Shown piece after piece: positions 1 to 8,248 of a stretch of DNA of 44,131 nt (position 1 is its first letter; each line of letters starts with the position of its first letter). Below the pieces are notes generated by a model, which was not told where the DNA came from, made no database searches, and saw only the letters and a program-made list of their open reading frames with translations. This DNA is from Hyphomicrobiales bacterium (GTDB taxonomy: Bacteria > Pseudomonadota > Alphaproteobacteria > Rhizobiales > Xanthobacteraceae): the NCBI GenBank assembly GCA_013911975.1, contig JACESF010000031.1, forward strand, positions 1-44,131, written 5' to 3'. The translations under genes and the position numbers were made by a program.

Positions 1-846
1 CTGGAGATCGCCAAGTCGCGCATCCAGATCATGATCGACAAGGGCATGGACAACGCGGCGGGCACCCTGAAGGGCCTGATCGCCCGTGCCGACGCGCGCA
101 TCGCCGAGATCCGCTCAGGCGAGAAGCCGGCTTTGACCCCCGACGCCAACGCGAAGTATTTCGCCGAGGTCGTGGTGGACCTGGACCTGATCGACGAGCC
201 CATGATCGCCGACCCGGACGTGAACAACGCCGACGTGTCCCGGCGCTACACCCACGATACGATCCGCCCGGTGTCCTATTACGGCGGCGCCAAGAAGGTG
301 GACCTCGGCTTCGTGGGCTCCTGCATGGTGCACAAGGGCGACATGAAGATCGTCGCCCAGATGTTGAAGAACATCGAGAAGGCCCAGGGCAAGGTCGAGT
401 TCAAGGCGCCCCTCGTGGTCGCCGCGCCGACCTACAACATCATCGACGAGCTGAAGGCCGAAGGGGATTGGGAGATCCTGCAGAAGTATTCGGGCTTCGA
501 GTTCGATGACGAGAAGCCGAAGAACACGGCGCGCACCGAATACGAGAACATCCTCTATCTGGAACGCCCGGGCTGCAATCTCTGCATGGGCAACCAGGAA
601 AAGGCGGAGAAGGGCGACACCGTGCTCGCCACCTCCACCCGCCTGTTCCAGGGCCGCGTCGTGGAGGATGCCGGCGAGAAGAAGGGCGAATCCCTCCTGG
701 CCTCGACCCCGGTCGTGGTTCTCTCGGCGATCCTCGGCCGCACGCCCAGCACCGACGAGTACAAGGCGGCCGTGGAAGGCATCGACCTGACCAAGTTCGC
801 GCCGCCGAAGGTGGCCGGCATCGAGGCCCGGTCCGTCCACTATTGA
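1..846 (+). CDS. acnB: Aconitate hydratase B, C-terminal part (5' end outside window)
   Basis: Aconitase B interconverts citrate and isocitrate through cis-aconitate in the TCA cycle, using a [4Fe-4S] cluster; the family often also hydrates 2-methyl-cis-aconitate. The reading frame is open from the first base, so this is the last 281 residues of a protein usually about 860 long. The fragment keeps all three expected cluster cysteines: one in the GSCMVHKG segment and two in the PGCNLCMGNQ segment. STRLFQGR near the end is also typical of AcnB. The gene ends in TGA, and a strong stem-loop follows about 37 bases later. The next gene, arsR, is 377 bases away and has its own control region, so acnB is the end of a separate chromosomal unit. 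Confidence 0.96.
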   Translation: MEIAKSRIQIMIDKGMDNAAGTLKGLIARADARIAEIRSGEKPALTPDANAKYFAEVVVDLDLIDEPMIADPDVNNADVSRRYTHDTIRPVSYYGGAKKVDLGFVGSCMVHKGDMKIVAQMLKNIEKAQGKVEFKAPLVVAAPTYNIIDELKAEGDWEILQKYSGFEFDDEKPKNTARTEYENILYLERPGCNLCMGNQEKAEKGDTVLATSTRLFQGRVVEDAGEKKGESLLASTPVVVLSAILGRTPSTDEYKAAVEGIDLTKFAPPKVAGIEARSVHY

Positions 847-883
847 GGGCGGACCCGGCAAGCTCTTATCCCTGATGTGTTTT

Positions 884-918
884 CCCGTTCGAGGCCCCGA
901 AAGGGCGCCTCGAACGGG
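884..918 (+). terminator. Stem-loop downstream of acnB
   Basis: A 12-bp perfect inverted repeat (CCCGTTCGAGGC / GCCTCGAACGGG) encloses an inner CCC-GAAA-GGG hairpin with a single bulged base, giving a nearly continuous 15-bp stem with a GAAA tetraloop. No T-run follows, so it may end or stabilise the acnB transcript rather than act as a classical intrinsic terminator. The rest of 919-1190 shows no gene. Confidence 0.6.
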
Positions 919-1190
919 GAGGCACCTGTGTTGGCCGACCCGCCGCAAATGGCGCGGGTCGCAGTCGAGATGACCTGAACGGGGCCTTCGCCCCCGCGGT
1001 CGGAACGGCGGTCTCCGTGAGCGTCTGCACCGTCACCGGACGCCACCGCGTCCACGCGCACGTCCGGCATGCGCTGACCTCTTAAATCATCGAAGAGCAG
1101 GTGGTTTCACGCCCGCTGGCGGGACCGGCGCCGAGGCCTCGGGCCGGTTCCGCTGACGATAGGGTTGCGGGTTCCGGTCGATTGGGCTAT

Positions 1191-1220
1191 TCAATATCTC
1201 AACATATCTTGAGATATTGA
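1191..1220 (+). promoter_or_regulatory. Putative ArsR operator
   Basis: A perfect 12-bp inverted repeat (TCAATATCTCAA / TTGAGATATTGA) with a 6-base spacer ends three bases before the arsR ATG. ArsR repressors bind AT-rich palindromes of this kind. The site covers the place where a ribosome binding site would be, and only a weak TTGAG is visible there. A repressor bound here would block the promoter start region, and the same sequence can fold in mRNA. Confidence 0.7.
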
Positions 1221-1223
1221 CTC

Positions 1224-1586
1224 ATGGACGAAGCCAAGGCCCTCGCCTCTTTCGCCGCCCTGTCTCAGGAAACGCGTCTCCGCGTGGTGCGCCTTCTGGT
1301 GCAGGCCGGGCCCGAGGGGCTGGCAGCGGGCGCCATCGGCGAAGCGATGGGCGGCGCCTCCTCCTCCCGCATGTCCTTCCATCTGAACCATCTGGAGCAG
1401 GCCGGCTTGGTGCACTCACGCCGGGAAGGGCGATCCATCGTCTACAGCGCCGTCTATCCCGCCCTCTCCGGCCTCATCGCCTTCCTGATGCGCGATTGCT
1501 GCAACGGGCACCCCGAGGTCTGCGCCCCCGCCGTCGCCGCCTTGTCCTGCGTCTGCGAACCCAAGTCCGAGGATGCCCATGCCTGA
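1224..1586 (+). CDS. arsR: ArsR-family arsenite-responsive repressor
   Basis: A 120-residue winged-helix repressor that would bind the operator just upstream and release it on binding As(III). Residues 30-75 carry the helix-turn-helix and wing (SSSRMSFHLNHLEQAGLV followed by REGRSIVYSA). The sensor cysteines are not in the DNA-recognition helix as in E. coli ArsR. Instead a C92-C93...C100 group lies after the wing, as in the C-terminal-type site described for Acidithiobacillus ArsR, and C109 and C111 are additional. It is the first gene of the ars operon and overlaps arsC by 14 bases. The ATG at 1224 is the only start that gives the normal family length. Confidence 0.93.
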   Translation: MDEAKALASFAALSQETRLRVVRLLVQAGPEGLAAGAIGEAMGGASSSRMSFHLNHLEQAGLVHSRREGRSIVYSAVYPALSGLIAFLMRDCCNGHPEVCAPAVAALSCVCEPKSEDAHA

Positions 1587-2118
1587 CGCGAGCCCCGCCC
1601 ACATCTTCAACGTGCTGTTCCTGTGCACCGGCAATTCCGCCCGCTCCATCCTGGCGGAGAGCATCCTGGCCAAGGACGGGGGCGGCCGCTTCCGTGCCTT
1701 CTCGGCCGGCAGCACCCCCAGGGGAGAGGTGAATCCGTTCGCCCTCCAGACCCTGAAGGCATTCGGCTATCCCGCTGACGGCTTTCGCTCCAAGAGCTGG
1801 CTTGAGTTCGCCGAGCCCGGGGCGCCCGTGATGGATTTCGTCTTCACCGTCTGCGACAACGCGGCGGGCGAAGCCTGCCCCATCTGGCCGGGGCAGCCCA
1901 TGACGGCCCATTGGGGCATCGAGGACCCCGCCGCCGTGGACGGCGCCGACATCGCCAAGGAAGCGGCCTTCAACGCCGCCTTTCGCTATCTCAAGAACCG
2001 CATCTCGGTCTTCGCCGCATTGCCCGTCACAAAGCTCGACCGCGTCGCCCTCGGCACCAAGCTGCGCGAGATCGGCCGCCTCGACGGGGGCACCCATCCG
2101 CGGCCCGACGTGGCCTGA
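1573..2118 (+). CDS. arsC: Arsenate reductase, LMW-phosphatase type
   Basis: Reduces As(V) to As(III) in the cytoplasm, supplying substrate to the Acr3 exporter. The fold is that of low-molecular-weight tyrosine phosphatases: the P-loop CTGNSARS places the nucleophile at C18 and the CX5R arginine at R24. The segment FTVCDNAAGEAC holds C94 and C102, matching the resolving cysteines of thioredoxin-linked S. aureus-type ArsC. The C-terminus is about 40 residues longer than the minimal enzyme. The start at 1573 overlaps the arsR stop; an ATG six bases later is equally possible. It lies 56 bases before acr3. Confidence 0.93.
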   Translation: MPMPDASPAHIFNVLFLCTGNSARSILAESILAKDGGGRFRAFSAGSTPRGEVNPFALQTLKAFGYPADGFRSKSWLEFAEPGAPVMDFVFTVCDNAAGEACPIWPGQPMTAHWGIEDPAAVDGADIAKEAAFNAAFRYLKNRISVFAALPVTKLDRVALGTKLREIGRLDGGTHPRPDVA

Positions 2119-2174
2119 ACCGCCGGGTGGATGAGGTCGGCCGGCGCATCGCCGGCTGAGCACGGAGATCAAAA

Positions 2175-3230
2175 ATGTCCCTGTTCGAGCGGTATCTCAC
2201 CCTATGGGTCGGCCTGTGCATCGTCGTGGGCGTGCTCCTCGGCCACCTGGCGCCGTCCGTCTTCCAGGCCATCGGCGGCATCGAGGTGGCGCAGGTGAAC
2301 CTGCCGGTGGCGGTGCTGATCTGGCTGATGATCGTGCCCATGCTGCTGAGGATCGACTTTGCCGCGCTCGGCGAGGTGGGCCGGCACTGGCGCGGCATCG
2401 GCGTGACGCTCTTCGTCAACTGGGCGGTGAAGCCCTTCTCCATGGCGCTGCTGGGGTGGCTGTTCATCGGCTGGCTGTTCCGTCCGCTCCTGCCGGCGGA
2501 CCAGATCGACAGCTATATCGCCGGCCTCATCATCCTCGCCGCAGCGCCCTGCACGGCCATGGTGTTCGTCTGGTCGAACCTCACCAAGGGCGAGCCCCAT
2601 TTCACCCTGTCGCAGGTGGCGCTGAACGACGCCATCATGGTGGTGGCCTTCGCCCCGATCGTCGCGCTGCTGCTGGGGCTTTCCGCCATCACCGTGCCGT
2701 GGGGCACCCTGGTGCTCTCGGTCATTCTCTACATCGTCATTCCGGTCATCGTCGCGCAGATGCTGCGCCGCCGCCTGCTGGCGCAAGGCGGGCCGGCTGC
2801 GCTGGACGGACTGCTCGCGCGGCTGGGCCCGCTTTCCCTCGTCGCGCTGCTGGCGACGCTGGTCCTGCTGTTCGGGTTCCAGGGCGAGGCCATCATCGCC
2901 CAGCCGCTCGTCATCGCCCTGCTGGCGGTGCCGATCCTCATCCAGGTCTATTTCAACTCGGGCCTCGCCTATGTGCTGAACCGCATGACGGGGGAGGCCC
3001 ATTGCGTCGCCGGCCCTTCAGCGCTCATCGGCGCGTCGAACTTCTTCGAACTGGCGGTCGCGGCGGCCATCTCCCTGTTCGGCTTCGCCTCGGGCGCGGC
3101 CCTGGCCACGGTGGTCGGCGTGCTGATCGAGGTGCCCGTGATGCTCTCGGTGGTGTGGATCGTGAACCGCTCCAAGGGCTGGTACGAGAACGGAACAGCG
3201 AAGCCCGGCGCGGCGGGGAGCCGCCCGTGA
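2175..3230 (+). CDS. acr3: Arsenite efflux permease of the ACR3 family
   Basis: A 351-residue inner-membrane carrier that exports arsenite using the proton motive force. About ten hydrophobic helices are visible. The conserved [11 protein letters not shown] segment contains the cysteine required for transport in characterised Acr3 proteins, and NDAIMV and the later SNFFELAVA segment also fit the family. A good ribosome site (GGAG) lies before the ATG. The stop codon overlaps the GTG start of arsH by 4 bases, so the two are translationally coupled. This is the main exporter of the operon. Confidence 0.95.
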   Translation: MSLFERYLTLWVGLCIVVGVLLGHLAPSVFQAIGGIEVAQVNLPVAVLIWLMIVPMLLRIDFAALGEVGRHWRGIGVTLFVNWAVKPFSMALLGWLFIGWLFRPLLPADQIDSYIAGLIILAAAPCTAMVFVWSNLTKGEPHFTLSQVALNDAIMVVAFAPIVALLLGLSAITVPWGTLVLSVILYIVIPVIVAQMLRRRLLAQGGPAALDGLLARLGPLSLVALLATLVLLFGFQGEAIIAQPLVIALLAVPILIQVYFNSGLAYVLNRMTGEAHCVAGPSALIGASNFFELAVAAAISLFGFASGAALATVVGVLIEVPVMLSVVWIVNRSKGWYENGTAKPGAAGSRP

Positions 3231-3949
3231 CCGACGATGCCCTGCCCAATCTGGACAACACCCTCCTCAAGGTTCCGACGCCCGGGCAATTGGTGGCCGC
3301 AACGCCGTCGCGCCATCCACCCCGCATCCTTCTGCTCTATGGCTCGCTGCGGGAACGTTCCTATTCCCGGCTGCTGACGCTGGAGGCCGAGCGGCTGCTC
3401 AAGCATCTCGGCGCCGAGACCCGAATCTACCATGCGGACGGCCTGCCCCTGCCGGACGGCGCGCCGGTGGAGCATCCGAAGGTGGCCGAGCTGCGCGAGC
3501 TGACCTTGTGGTCCGAAGGGCAGGTCTGGTGCAGCCCGGAACGGCACGGCGCCATGAGCGCGGTGATGAAAGCGCAGATCGACTGGATTCCCTTGTCGCT
3601 CGGCGCCATACGCCCGACCCAGGGGCGGACGCTCGCGGTGATGCAGGTCTGCGGCGGCTCGCAGTCGTTCAACGCCGTGAACCAGATGCGCATCCTCGGC
3701 CGCTGGATGCGGATGCTCACCATCCCGAACCAGTCGTCGGTGGCAAAGGCCTACCAGGAATTCGACGAGGCCGGGCGCATGAAGCCGTCCTCCTATTACG
3801 ACCGGGTGGTGGACGTGATGGAGGAACTCGTGAAGTTCACCCTGCTGACACGGGACATCACCCCTTGTCTCACGGACCGCTACAGCGAGCGCAAGGAAGC
3901 GGCGGAGACGCTGGAGGCGCGCCTCTCCCTCGGCGTGGCCGTGCGGTGA
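3227..3949 (+). CDS. arsH: ArsH NADPH-dependent FMN reductase
   Basis: ArsH proteins are flavodoxin-like FMN enzymes that oxidise trivalent methylated or aromatic arsenicals and protect against them. The FMN phosphate loop is visible as [11 protein letters not shown] near residue 37. [10 protein letters not shown] and the [15 protein letters not shown] region are characteristic of ArsH. The start is a GTG inside the acr3 stop; this gives 240 residues, normal for the family, while a longer open frame upstream is only an echo of acr3. The gene ends in a 4-base overlap with the following MFS gene, continuing the coupled operon. Confidence 0.93.
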   Translation: MTDDALPNLDNTLLKVPTPGQLVAATPSRHPPRILLLYGSLRERSYSRLLTLEAERLLKHLGAETRIYHADGLPLPDGAPVEHPKVAELRELTLWSEGQVWCSPERHGAMSAVMKAQIDWIPLSLGAIRPTQGRTLAVMQVCGGSQSFNAVNQMRILGRWMRMLTIPNQSSVAKAYQEFDEAGRMKPSSYYDRVVDVMEELVKFTLLTRDITPCLTDRYSERKEAAETLEARLSLGVAVR

Positions 3950-5139
3950 GCGCGGGCGGGGTCTCATCGCCCGCAGGTGGCCCTGGTGCCGGACGCTCGG
4001 TCATCGCGGCCCTCGGCGTGGTTCAAATCCTGACCTGGGGATCATCCTTCTACCTGCTCACGGTGCTTGCCGGGCCCATCGCCGCGGACACCGGCTGGCC
4101 CTTGCCATGGATCATGGGCAGCCTCTCGCTCGGGCTTCTGGTCGCCGGGCTGGTCTCGCCGAAAGTGGGCGCGCTGGTCGATGCGCGCGGCGGGCGGCCG
4201 GTGCTGGCGGGCGGCTGCGCCCTGCTGGCGAGTGGTCTCGCCGTGCTGGCGCTGGCGCCGGGGCCGATCGTGTTCGCCCTGGGCTGGTGCATCGCCGGTG
4301 CCGGCATGGCGGCGAGCCTCTACGATGCCGCCTTTGCGACTCTGGGCCGCCTGTATGGCGCAGGCGCACGGCGGGCCATCACCCTGCTCACCCTGTGGGG
4401 CGGCTTCGCGAGCACGGTGTGCTGGCCCATCTCGGCCTTCCTCGATGCGCATCTCGGCTGGCGGTCCACCTGCCTCGTCTATGCCGGGCTGCATGTGGGG
4501 GTGTCGATCCCGCTGGTGCTGGCGTTCGTGCCCGCGCTCGCTCCTCGGGAGGGCGCCGGTGGGACGGCGCGGACCGGGCCGGTGGCGCTCGCCGGACGGG
4601 AGCGGATCGCCTTCCTGCTCATGGCCGGCATCGTCACCTTGGTCGGCACCATCGCGTCCGCCATGTCGGTTCAGGTTCTGGCTCTGCTGCAGGCGCGCGG
4701 CCTGAGCCTCGCCGAGGCGGTCGCCGCCGGGGCCCTCATCGGGCCGTCGCAAGTGTTCGCGCGGATCATCGAGCAGGTTTCGGGCGGGCGGCATCATCCA
4801 CTCTGGACGATGAGCTGGGCCGTGGCACTCGTGGGCCTGGGGCTCATCCTGCTCGCGGCCGGCTTCCCAATCGTCGCCATCGCTCTCGTGGCCTATGGCG
4901 CCGGCAACGGCATCTTCTCCATCGCCAAAGGCACGGTGCCGCTGGCCGTGCTCGGGGCAGAGCGCTATCCCGTCCTCGCCGGCCGCCTCGCCCGTCCGGC
5001 GCTTCTCGCACAGGCATTCGCACCCATTGGCGCTGCCTACCTGTTGTCTGAGAGCGGTTCGGCAACCGTGCTGCACGCGCTCATTGCCCTATGGCTGGCA
5101 GCGGGAATATCCCTGGGTTTTCTCTGGCGCGTGCGTTGA
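3946..5139 (+). CDS. arsK: MFS exporter, ArsK-like
   Basis: A 397-residue major facilitator protein with about twelve hydrophobic helices. It starts at a GTG overlapping the arsH stop by 4 bases, so it belongs to the ars operon. The N-terminal pattern [15 protein letters not shown] and the [23 protein letters not shown] loop (the MFS helix 2-3 motif) resemble ArsK, an MFS exporter of trivalent arsenicals known from Agrobacterium ars clusters. The MFS assignment is seen in the sequence. The ArsK name rests on resemblance and operon context; a general drug exporter co-opted into the operon is the alternative. Confidence 0.78.
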   Translation: MSAGGVSSPAGGPGAGRSVIAALGVVQILTWGSSFYLLTVLAGPIAADTGWPLPWIMGSLSLGLLVAGLVSPKVGALVDARGGRPVLAGGCALLASGLAVLALAPGPIVFALGWCIAGAGMAASLYDAAFATLGRLYGAGARRAITLLTLWGGFASTVCWPISAFLDAHLGWRSTCLVYAGLHVGVSIPLVLAFVPALAPREGAGGTARTGPVALAGRERIAFLLMAGIVTLVGTIASAMSVQVLALLQARGLSLAEAVAAGALIGPSQVFARIIEQVSGGRHHPLWTMSWAVALVGLGLILLAAGFPIVAIALVAYGAGNGIFSIAKGTVPLAVLGAERYPVLAGRLARPALLAQAFAPIGAAYLLSESGSATVLHALIALWLAAGISLGFLWRVR

Positions 5140-5167
5140 CTTGCGCCGGGATCAATCCTTGAGCCAC

Positions 5168-5212
5168 CTGCGCCCCACAGACAGGGGGTGAGCCGACTCC
5201 CCCCGGGCGCAG
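5168..5212. terminator. Stem-loop between convergent genes
   Basis: CTGCGCCC at 5168-5175 pairs with GGGCGCAG at 5205-5212, enclosing a second pairing of GGGGG (5184-5188) with CCCCC. It lies between the end of the ars operon and the end of the convergent minus-strand deacylase gene, where a bidirectional terminator is expected. No T-run is seen. Confidence 0.45.
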
Positions 5213-5318
5213 CCGATGCGAGATCGTTCAACACTGGGTTCAACCCTCCCCTTTGCGCGGGGCGGCATAGTGCGTGCAGTAAATTGCGGCCCGGAGGCAG
5301 GCATCAATTGCCGGATCG

Positions 5319-6524
5319 TCACTCCGGGTATGTCTCGCCACGATCCGGCGCGTCCTTGCGGAAGAGGATGAACACCAAAGGATTGCCCGGTTCGGCCATC
5401 GCGTCGCTGCGCTGGCCCGTCACTTCTCCGGCCACGCTGCTGGTGTACTCGGCGACCACTTCACCGAAGCTGTTGCGCTGGATGGCCACCTTCCGTCCCG
5501 GCTCCACCTTGTCGTTGAGCCGGACCAGATGCTCCACGAGGCCGCCCTCGGTCGCCAGGATGGGGAGCGCGCTGTTGCCGACGAACACCGTCACGTCCTT
5601 GCCCGTCCGCCCCATGGGCCCGGCCACGATGCCGTGGTGCTTGAGGACGTTCAGGGTGCCTTCGACGAACAACCCGATCATCTCGCGGTCCAGGACGCGG
5701 GCCTCCCCGATCTCCGGGGTGAAGGCGGGAATGCCCACGTCCATGAAGGCATTGTGCAGGACGCCAGGATACACGTGATTGTCAAAGACCTGGCCGACGG
5801 GGAAAAGCTCCACCATCGCCCGGACCTCCGGCACATCCATGCCGGCAATATTGAAGGCGGTGACTTCGAACCCGGTCGTCCCGGTGTGGAAGTCGATGGC
5901 GGCATCCGCATTCGGCCGCAGCAGCCGGTTGAACAGCAGCCCGGCATGGCGGCTGGGGGCGGTGAGGCCATTCTCGTTGCCCGGCCATTCCCGGTTCATG
6001 TCGATCAGGTCCGCGCCCCGGCCCGCATTGGGCCACCGGCGCTGCATGCCTTCCATGGCCGCGCGGGACACGTCGGTGACGGCCATGACCGTGCCCGACA
6101 TCCGGGCCGGATCGAGCTGGTTCATCACGGACTGGACTGTATGGACGGAACTCATCTCGTCGCCGTGCACCCCGCTGACCAGGACGACGCGCTTGCCGGG
6201 CCTCGCCCCCTTGGCGACCGTGACGGACACGTACCAGTGCTGCCCGGTGGGCATCTCCACGCCCTGGAAATAAAGACGATGCGTCCGCCCCGGCTCCAAA
6301 TCGTCCACGTCCAGCGCGCTGACGACCTTTTTCCCCTGAATGACATCGCCCGTATAGACCGTGGCGAACGATGCGCCGCCCGCAGGCGCGGCTGCAGGGG
6401 CCGGCGCCGCCTGGGCTTGGGCGGAACCGGCATTGGCGACGAGCCCAGCGGATGCGCCGATCGTTGCAGCGGACGCGATCATGAAGTCGCGGCGATCGAG
6501 GCGCCCGTCCGGTTTGCTCGGCAT
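5319..6524 (-). CDS. Tat-exported succinylglutamate desuccinylase/aspartoacylase-family hydrolase
   Basis: A 401-residue zinc-dependent deacylase of the M14-like AstE/AspA family, predicted to act in the periplasm on an unknown N-acyl or amide substrate. The start chosen gives a twin-arginine signal (RRDFMIASAATIGASAGL, residues 11-28) with an A-x-A region before residue 40. An AAAGGA ribosome site precedes this ATG, while a longer frame upstream lacks one. Zinc ligands are visible as GVHGDE (H120, E123) and DFHTG (H213). The C-terminal third has the beta-rich domain common in this family. It stands alone, convergent with the ars operon, and is the last complete gene before the integration site. 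Confidence 0.85.
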   Translation of the reverse strand: MPSKPDGRLDRRDFMIASAATIGASAGLVANAGSAQAQAAPAPAAAPAGGASFATVYTGDVIQGKKVVSALDVDDLEPGRTHRLYFQGVEMPTGQHWYVSVTVAKGARPGKRVVLVSGVHGDEMSSVHTVQSVMNQLDPARMSGTVMAVTDVSRAAMEGMQRRWPNAGRGADLIDMNREWPGNENGLTAPSRHAGLLFNRLLRPNADAAIDFHTGTTGFEVTAFNIAGMDVPEVRAMVELFPVGQVFDNHVYPGVLHNAFMDVGIPAFTPEIGEARVLDREMIGLFVEGTLNVLKHHGIVAGPMGRTGKDVTVFVGNSALPILATEGGLVEHLVRLNDKVEPGRKVAIQRNSFGEVVAEYTSSVAGEVTGQRSDAMAEPGNPLVFILFRKDAPDRGETYPE

Positions 6525-6738
6525 GACACAGGTCCTTTCCATGGGCGTGGCAACGGCTGATCCCGGCCGATCCCCCGATAAATCGCACCCTGTGTGGCCC
6601 AGTCTACCGGCAGGTTTGAGGCGAAGGACCAGAGTTTCCTCCGCCACTCAGTGCGCGCCCGGCCAAGACGGCGTGAGCGTGAGCGTCAGTCGCATCCCGC
6701 GACACGTCCGAGGGCTGAAACCGGACGAATGCTCCACG

Positions 6739-6761
6739 CGCAAATGGTGTCCCGGAAGGGA
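6739..6761. repeat. Left attachment site (attL), direct copy of tRNA-Arg 3' end
   Basis: Twenty-three bases, including CAAATGGTGTCCCGGAAGG, match exactly the 3' end and adjoining bases of the tRNA-Arg gene at 41546-41568, in the same orientation. There is no other tRNA sequence here, so this is a target-site copy and not a tRNA gene. The 6525-6738 stretch before it holds no gene. Confidence 0.85.
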
Positions 6762-6819
6762 ATCAATCTGAAGTTCTATTTCAATGAAAAGTATGAATAA
6801 TATTTTTCATTCTGCCAGC

Positions 6820-6840
6820 ATGCCCACAAAAATGCCTACA
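6820..6840. repeat. Tandem arm-type repeat, left end
   Basis: ATGCCCACA and ATGCCTACA are spaced 12 bases apart about 60 bases inside the left attachment site. The same pair with the same spacing recurs at 41419-41439 near the right end. The layout fits arm-type binding sites of the tyrosine integrase. Confidence 0.6.
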
Positions 6841-6961
6841 CATGGCCGGCGTACGCGCGCGAGGCATCATGTCGCCTGCGTGGAGCTCATTTCACATCCC
6901 TATTACGGAGGCGTTTAAACTGCGTCCGATCAAGTGAAAATCACGGTTTTTCAATGCATTA

Positions 6962-6990
6962 TTGACATTTAGACGGTAATATGATATTCT
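6962..6990 (+). promoter_or_regulatory. Sigma-70-like promoter
   Basis: TTGACA at 6962-6967 and TATTCT at 6985-6990 are 17 bases apart. The surroundings are AT-rich, and the ATG of the first element gene follows at 7035 with a GAAGGAG ribosome site. This is inside the left end of the element. Confidence 0.55.
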
Positions 6991-7034
6991 CATAGGGGCG
7001 GAGTGCGCCGCCTCCTTCTCGAAGGAGCTCCCCT

Positions 7035-7442
7035 ATGAACGACAAGTCGAACGTCACGCCTCTCGCTGCCGCCAAATCGACGGAGAAGGCCACCAGCGGC
7101 AAAGTCGGCACTGTTGTCGCCTCTGCCGAGCCGAAGGCCGTGGCGGCCTCTGCGCCCGCCTCGGACGCTGGCGGTGGCGCCAAGGTGAAGGCTGCCGCTG
7201 TGCCGGCTGCGCCTGCGGCTAAGACGGCCTGGCAGGACGGGCCGTGGCAGGCCGTCGCCGCCGGGGAGGTCGTCCTCATCGCCGACAACAGCGATGGCGA
7301 GTTTCAAGGATGGTGGCCGGCCAAGGTCATCTCGCGTTCCGGCGACTTCGTCACCTGCGAGTTCCTCGGCTACGAGAGCATGGGCCGCTTCACCAAGCCG
7401 CTCAGCGCGCTGAGCCTCATGCACCCCGCTCACAAGGACTGA
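7035..7442 (+). CDS. Hypothetical protein with Ala-rich linker and small beta-rich domain
   Basis: 135 residues, family not recognised. Residues 1-68 are a low-complexity stretch rich in Ala, Lys and Pro. Residues 70-130 (PWQAVAAGEVVLIADN, then WWPAKVISRSGDFVTCEFLGY) look like a small SH3/Tudor-like beta barrel, judged only from the alternating hydrophobic and aromatic pattern. The start is well supported by GAAGGAGCT before the ATG and by the promoter at 6962-6990. A GC-rich inverted repeat (GGCGCC...GGCGCC) follows the stop. It is the first gene inside the left end of the element. Confidence 0.7.
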   Translation: MNDKSNVTPLAAAKSTEKATSGKVGTVVASAEPKAVAASAPASDAGGGAKVKAAAVPAAPAAKTAWQDGPWQAVAAGEVVLIADNSDGEFQGWWPAKVISRSGDFVTCEFLGYESMGRFTKPLSALSLMHPAHKD

Positions 7443-7502
7443 GCCGAAGGAGGCGCCGCTTTGCGGCGCCTCTCTCTCATGTCTCGCATGCGGAGGACAT
7501 CC

Positions 7503-7889
7503 ATGAGCAGGACGCAAAGGCGCCGTCGCGCGGGTTGGCGGCCGGCGAGTACGATTGTTCGCGATTGCCTGATCTATGCCCAGTCAATCGCCGCGCTCAA
7601 GGCGGCGCACGAGATGGATCCTGATCCGGAGGGCCGATACGCCGCCCATCACGCAGAGCATCTGCGCGAGCGGGGCGCCCGGGCACTTGAGCGCCTTACT
7701 CAGACCGAAGCCGCCACACCGGATGAGCTGAGGGGGAAGGCCAGGGTGGCGGCCCTGTTGATCGCCGATGGACATGGCGCACTCGAGGCGGAGGTGGAGG
7801 CCTTCATGACGGCTCTCCTTCTCGACATCGAGTTCTGCCTGCAAGGCGCGATCTTTGTCCCGGGCCCGTCATTCGAGCAGTGGCGGTGA
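7503..7889 (+). CDS. Hypothetical protein, helical
   Basis: 128 residues of no recognised family. The start is the ATG preceded by CGGAGGACATCC; a longer frame upstream lacks a ribosome site. The N-terminus is very basic (SRTQRRRRAGWR) and the rest is rich in Ala, Glu and Leu, suggesting a helical bundle. Residues 30-60 contain EGRYAAHHAEHLRERG. It lies 60 bases after the preceding unknown gene and is probably co-transcribed. It is convergent with the XRE regulator that follows, with only 15 bases between the stop codons. Confidence 0.6.
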   Translation: MSRTQRRRRAGWRPASTIVRDCLIYAQSIAALKAAHEMDPDPEGRYAAHHAEHLRERGARALERLTQTEAATPDELRGKARVAALLIADGHGALEAEVEAFMTALLLDIEFCLQGAIFVPGPSFEQWR

Positions 7890-7904
7890 TAAGCCCGCGC
7901 CACG

Positions 7905-8174
7905 TCACTTCGGCTTGAGGCGTGGCGCGCGCTTGCGCTCCGTGAGCGGCGGACGGGCGTCTTCATCCTCTTCGAACAGCGCCTTGATGCTGACGCCCAA
8001 GGCCTCGGCCGCATGCCAGACCGTCACCACCGTTGGATTGCGGCGGCCGGCTTCCAGGCTGCTGATATAGGCGCGGTCCACGCCCATGCGGGCGGCGACG
8101 TCCTCCTGGGACAGCCCGGCGGCGAGCCGCAGCCTTCTGACATTCGTCCCGACAAGTTGCCGCGCATCCACCAT
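7905..8174 (-). CDS. XRE-family (Cro/CI-type) transcriptional regulator
   Basis: 89 residues consisting almost entirely of a helix-turn-helix of the Cro/CI type (VRRLRLAAGLSQEDVAARMGVDRAYISSLE, residues 12-41), then a basic tail. It is divergent from the operon beginning at 8249, and the intergenic space carries repeated TTGTGC/GTGC elements inside the promoter. It therefore probably represses that operon and itself. Its small size and position suggest a dedicated cargo regulator rather than the switch of the whole element. Confidence 0.88.
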   Translation of the reverse strand: MVDARQLVGTNVRRLRLAAGLSQEDVAARMGVDRAYISSLEAGRRNPTVVTVWHAAEALGVSIKALFEEDEDARPPLTERKRAPRLKPK

Positions 8175-8192
8175 GGGGTGGAAACGGCCTAA

Positions 8193-8221
8193 TTGTGCAC
8201 TCTTGTGCTACGCACTATAAT
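8193..8221 (+). promoter_or_regulatory. Promoter with embedded operator between XRE gene and 8249 operon
   Basis: TTGTGC (8193-8198) and TATAAT (8216-8221) are 17 bases apart. The spacer contains the palindrome GTGC-TAC-GCAC (8205-8215), and a second TTGTGC at 8203-8208 repeats the -35 hexamer. The divergent XRE protein is the likely ligand. Confidence 0.6.
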
Positions 8222-8248
8222 GCACGTTATGGGTGAGGAGCATTGCAG

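Noticed and set aside
6739..6761. A second tRNA gene at the left border
   Set aside because: Only the 3' end of tRNA-Arg is present; D-arm, anticodon arm and 5' acceptor strand are missing, so it is an attachment-site copy.
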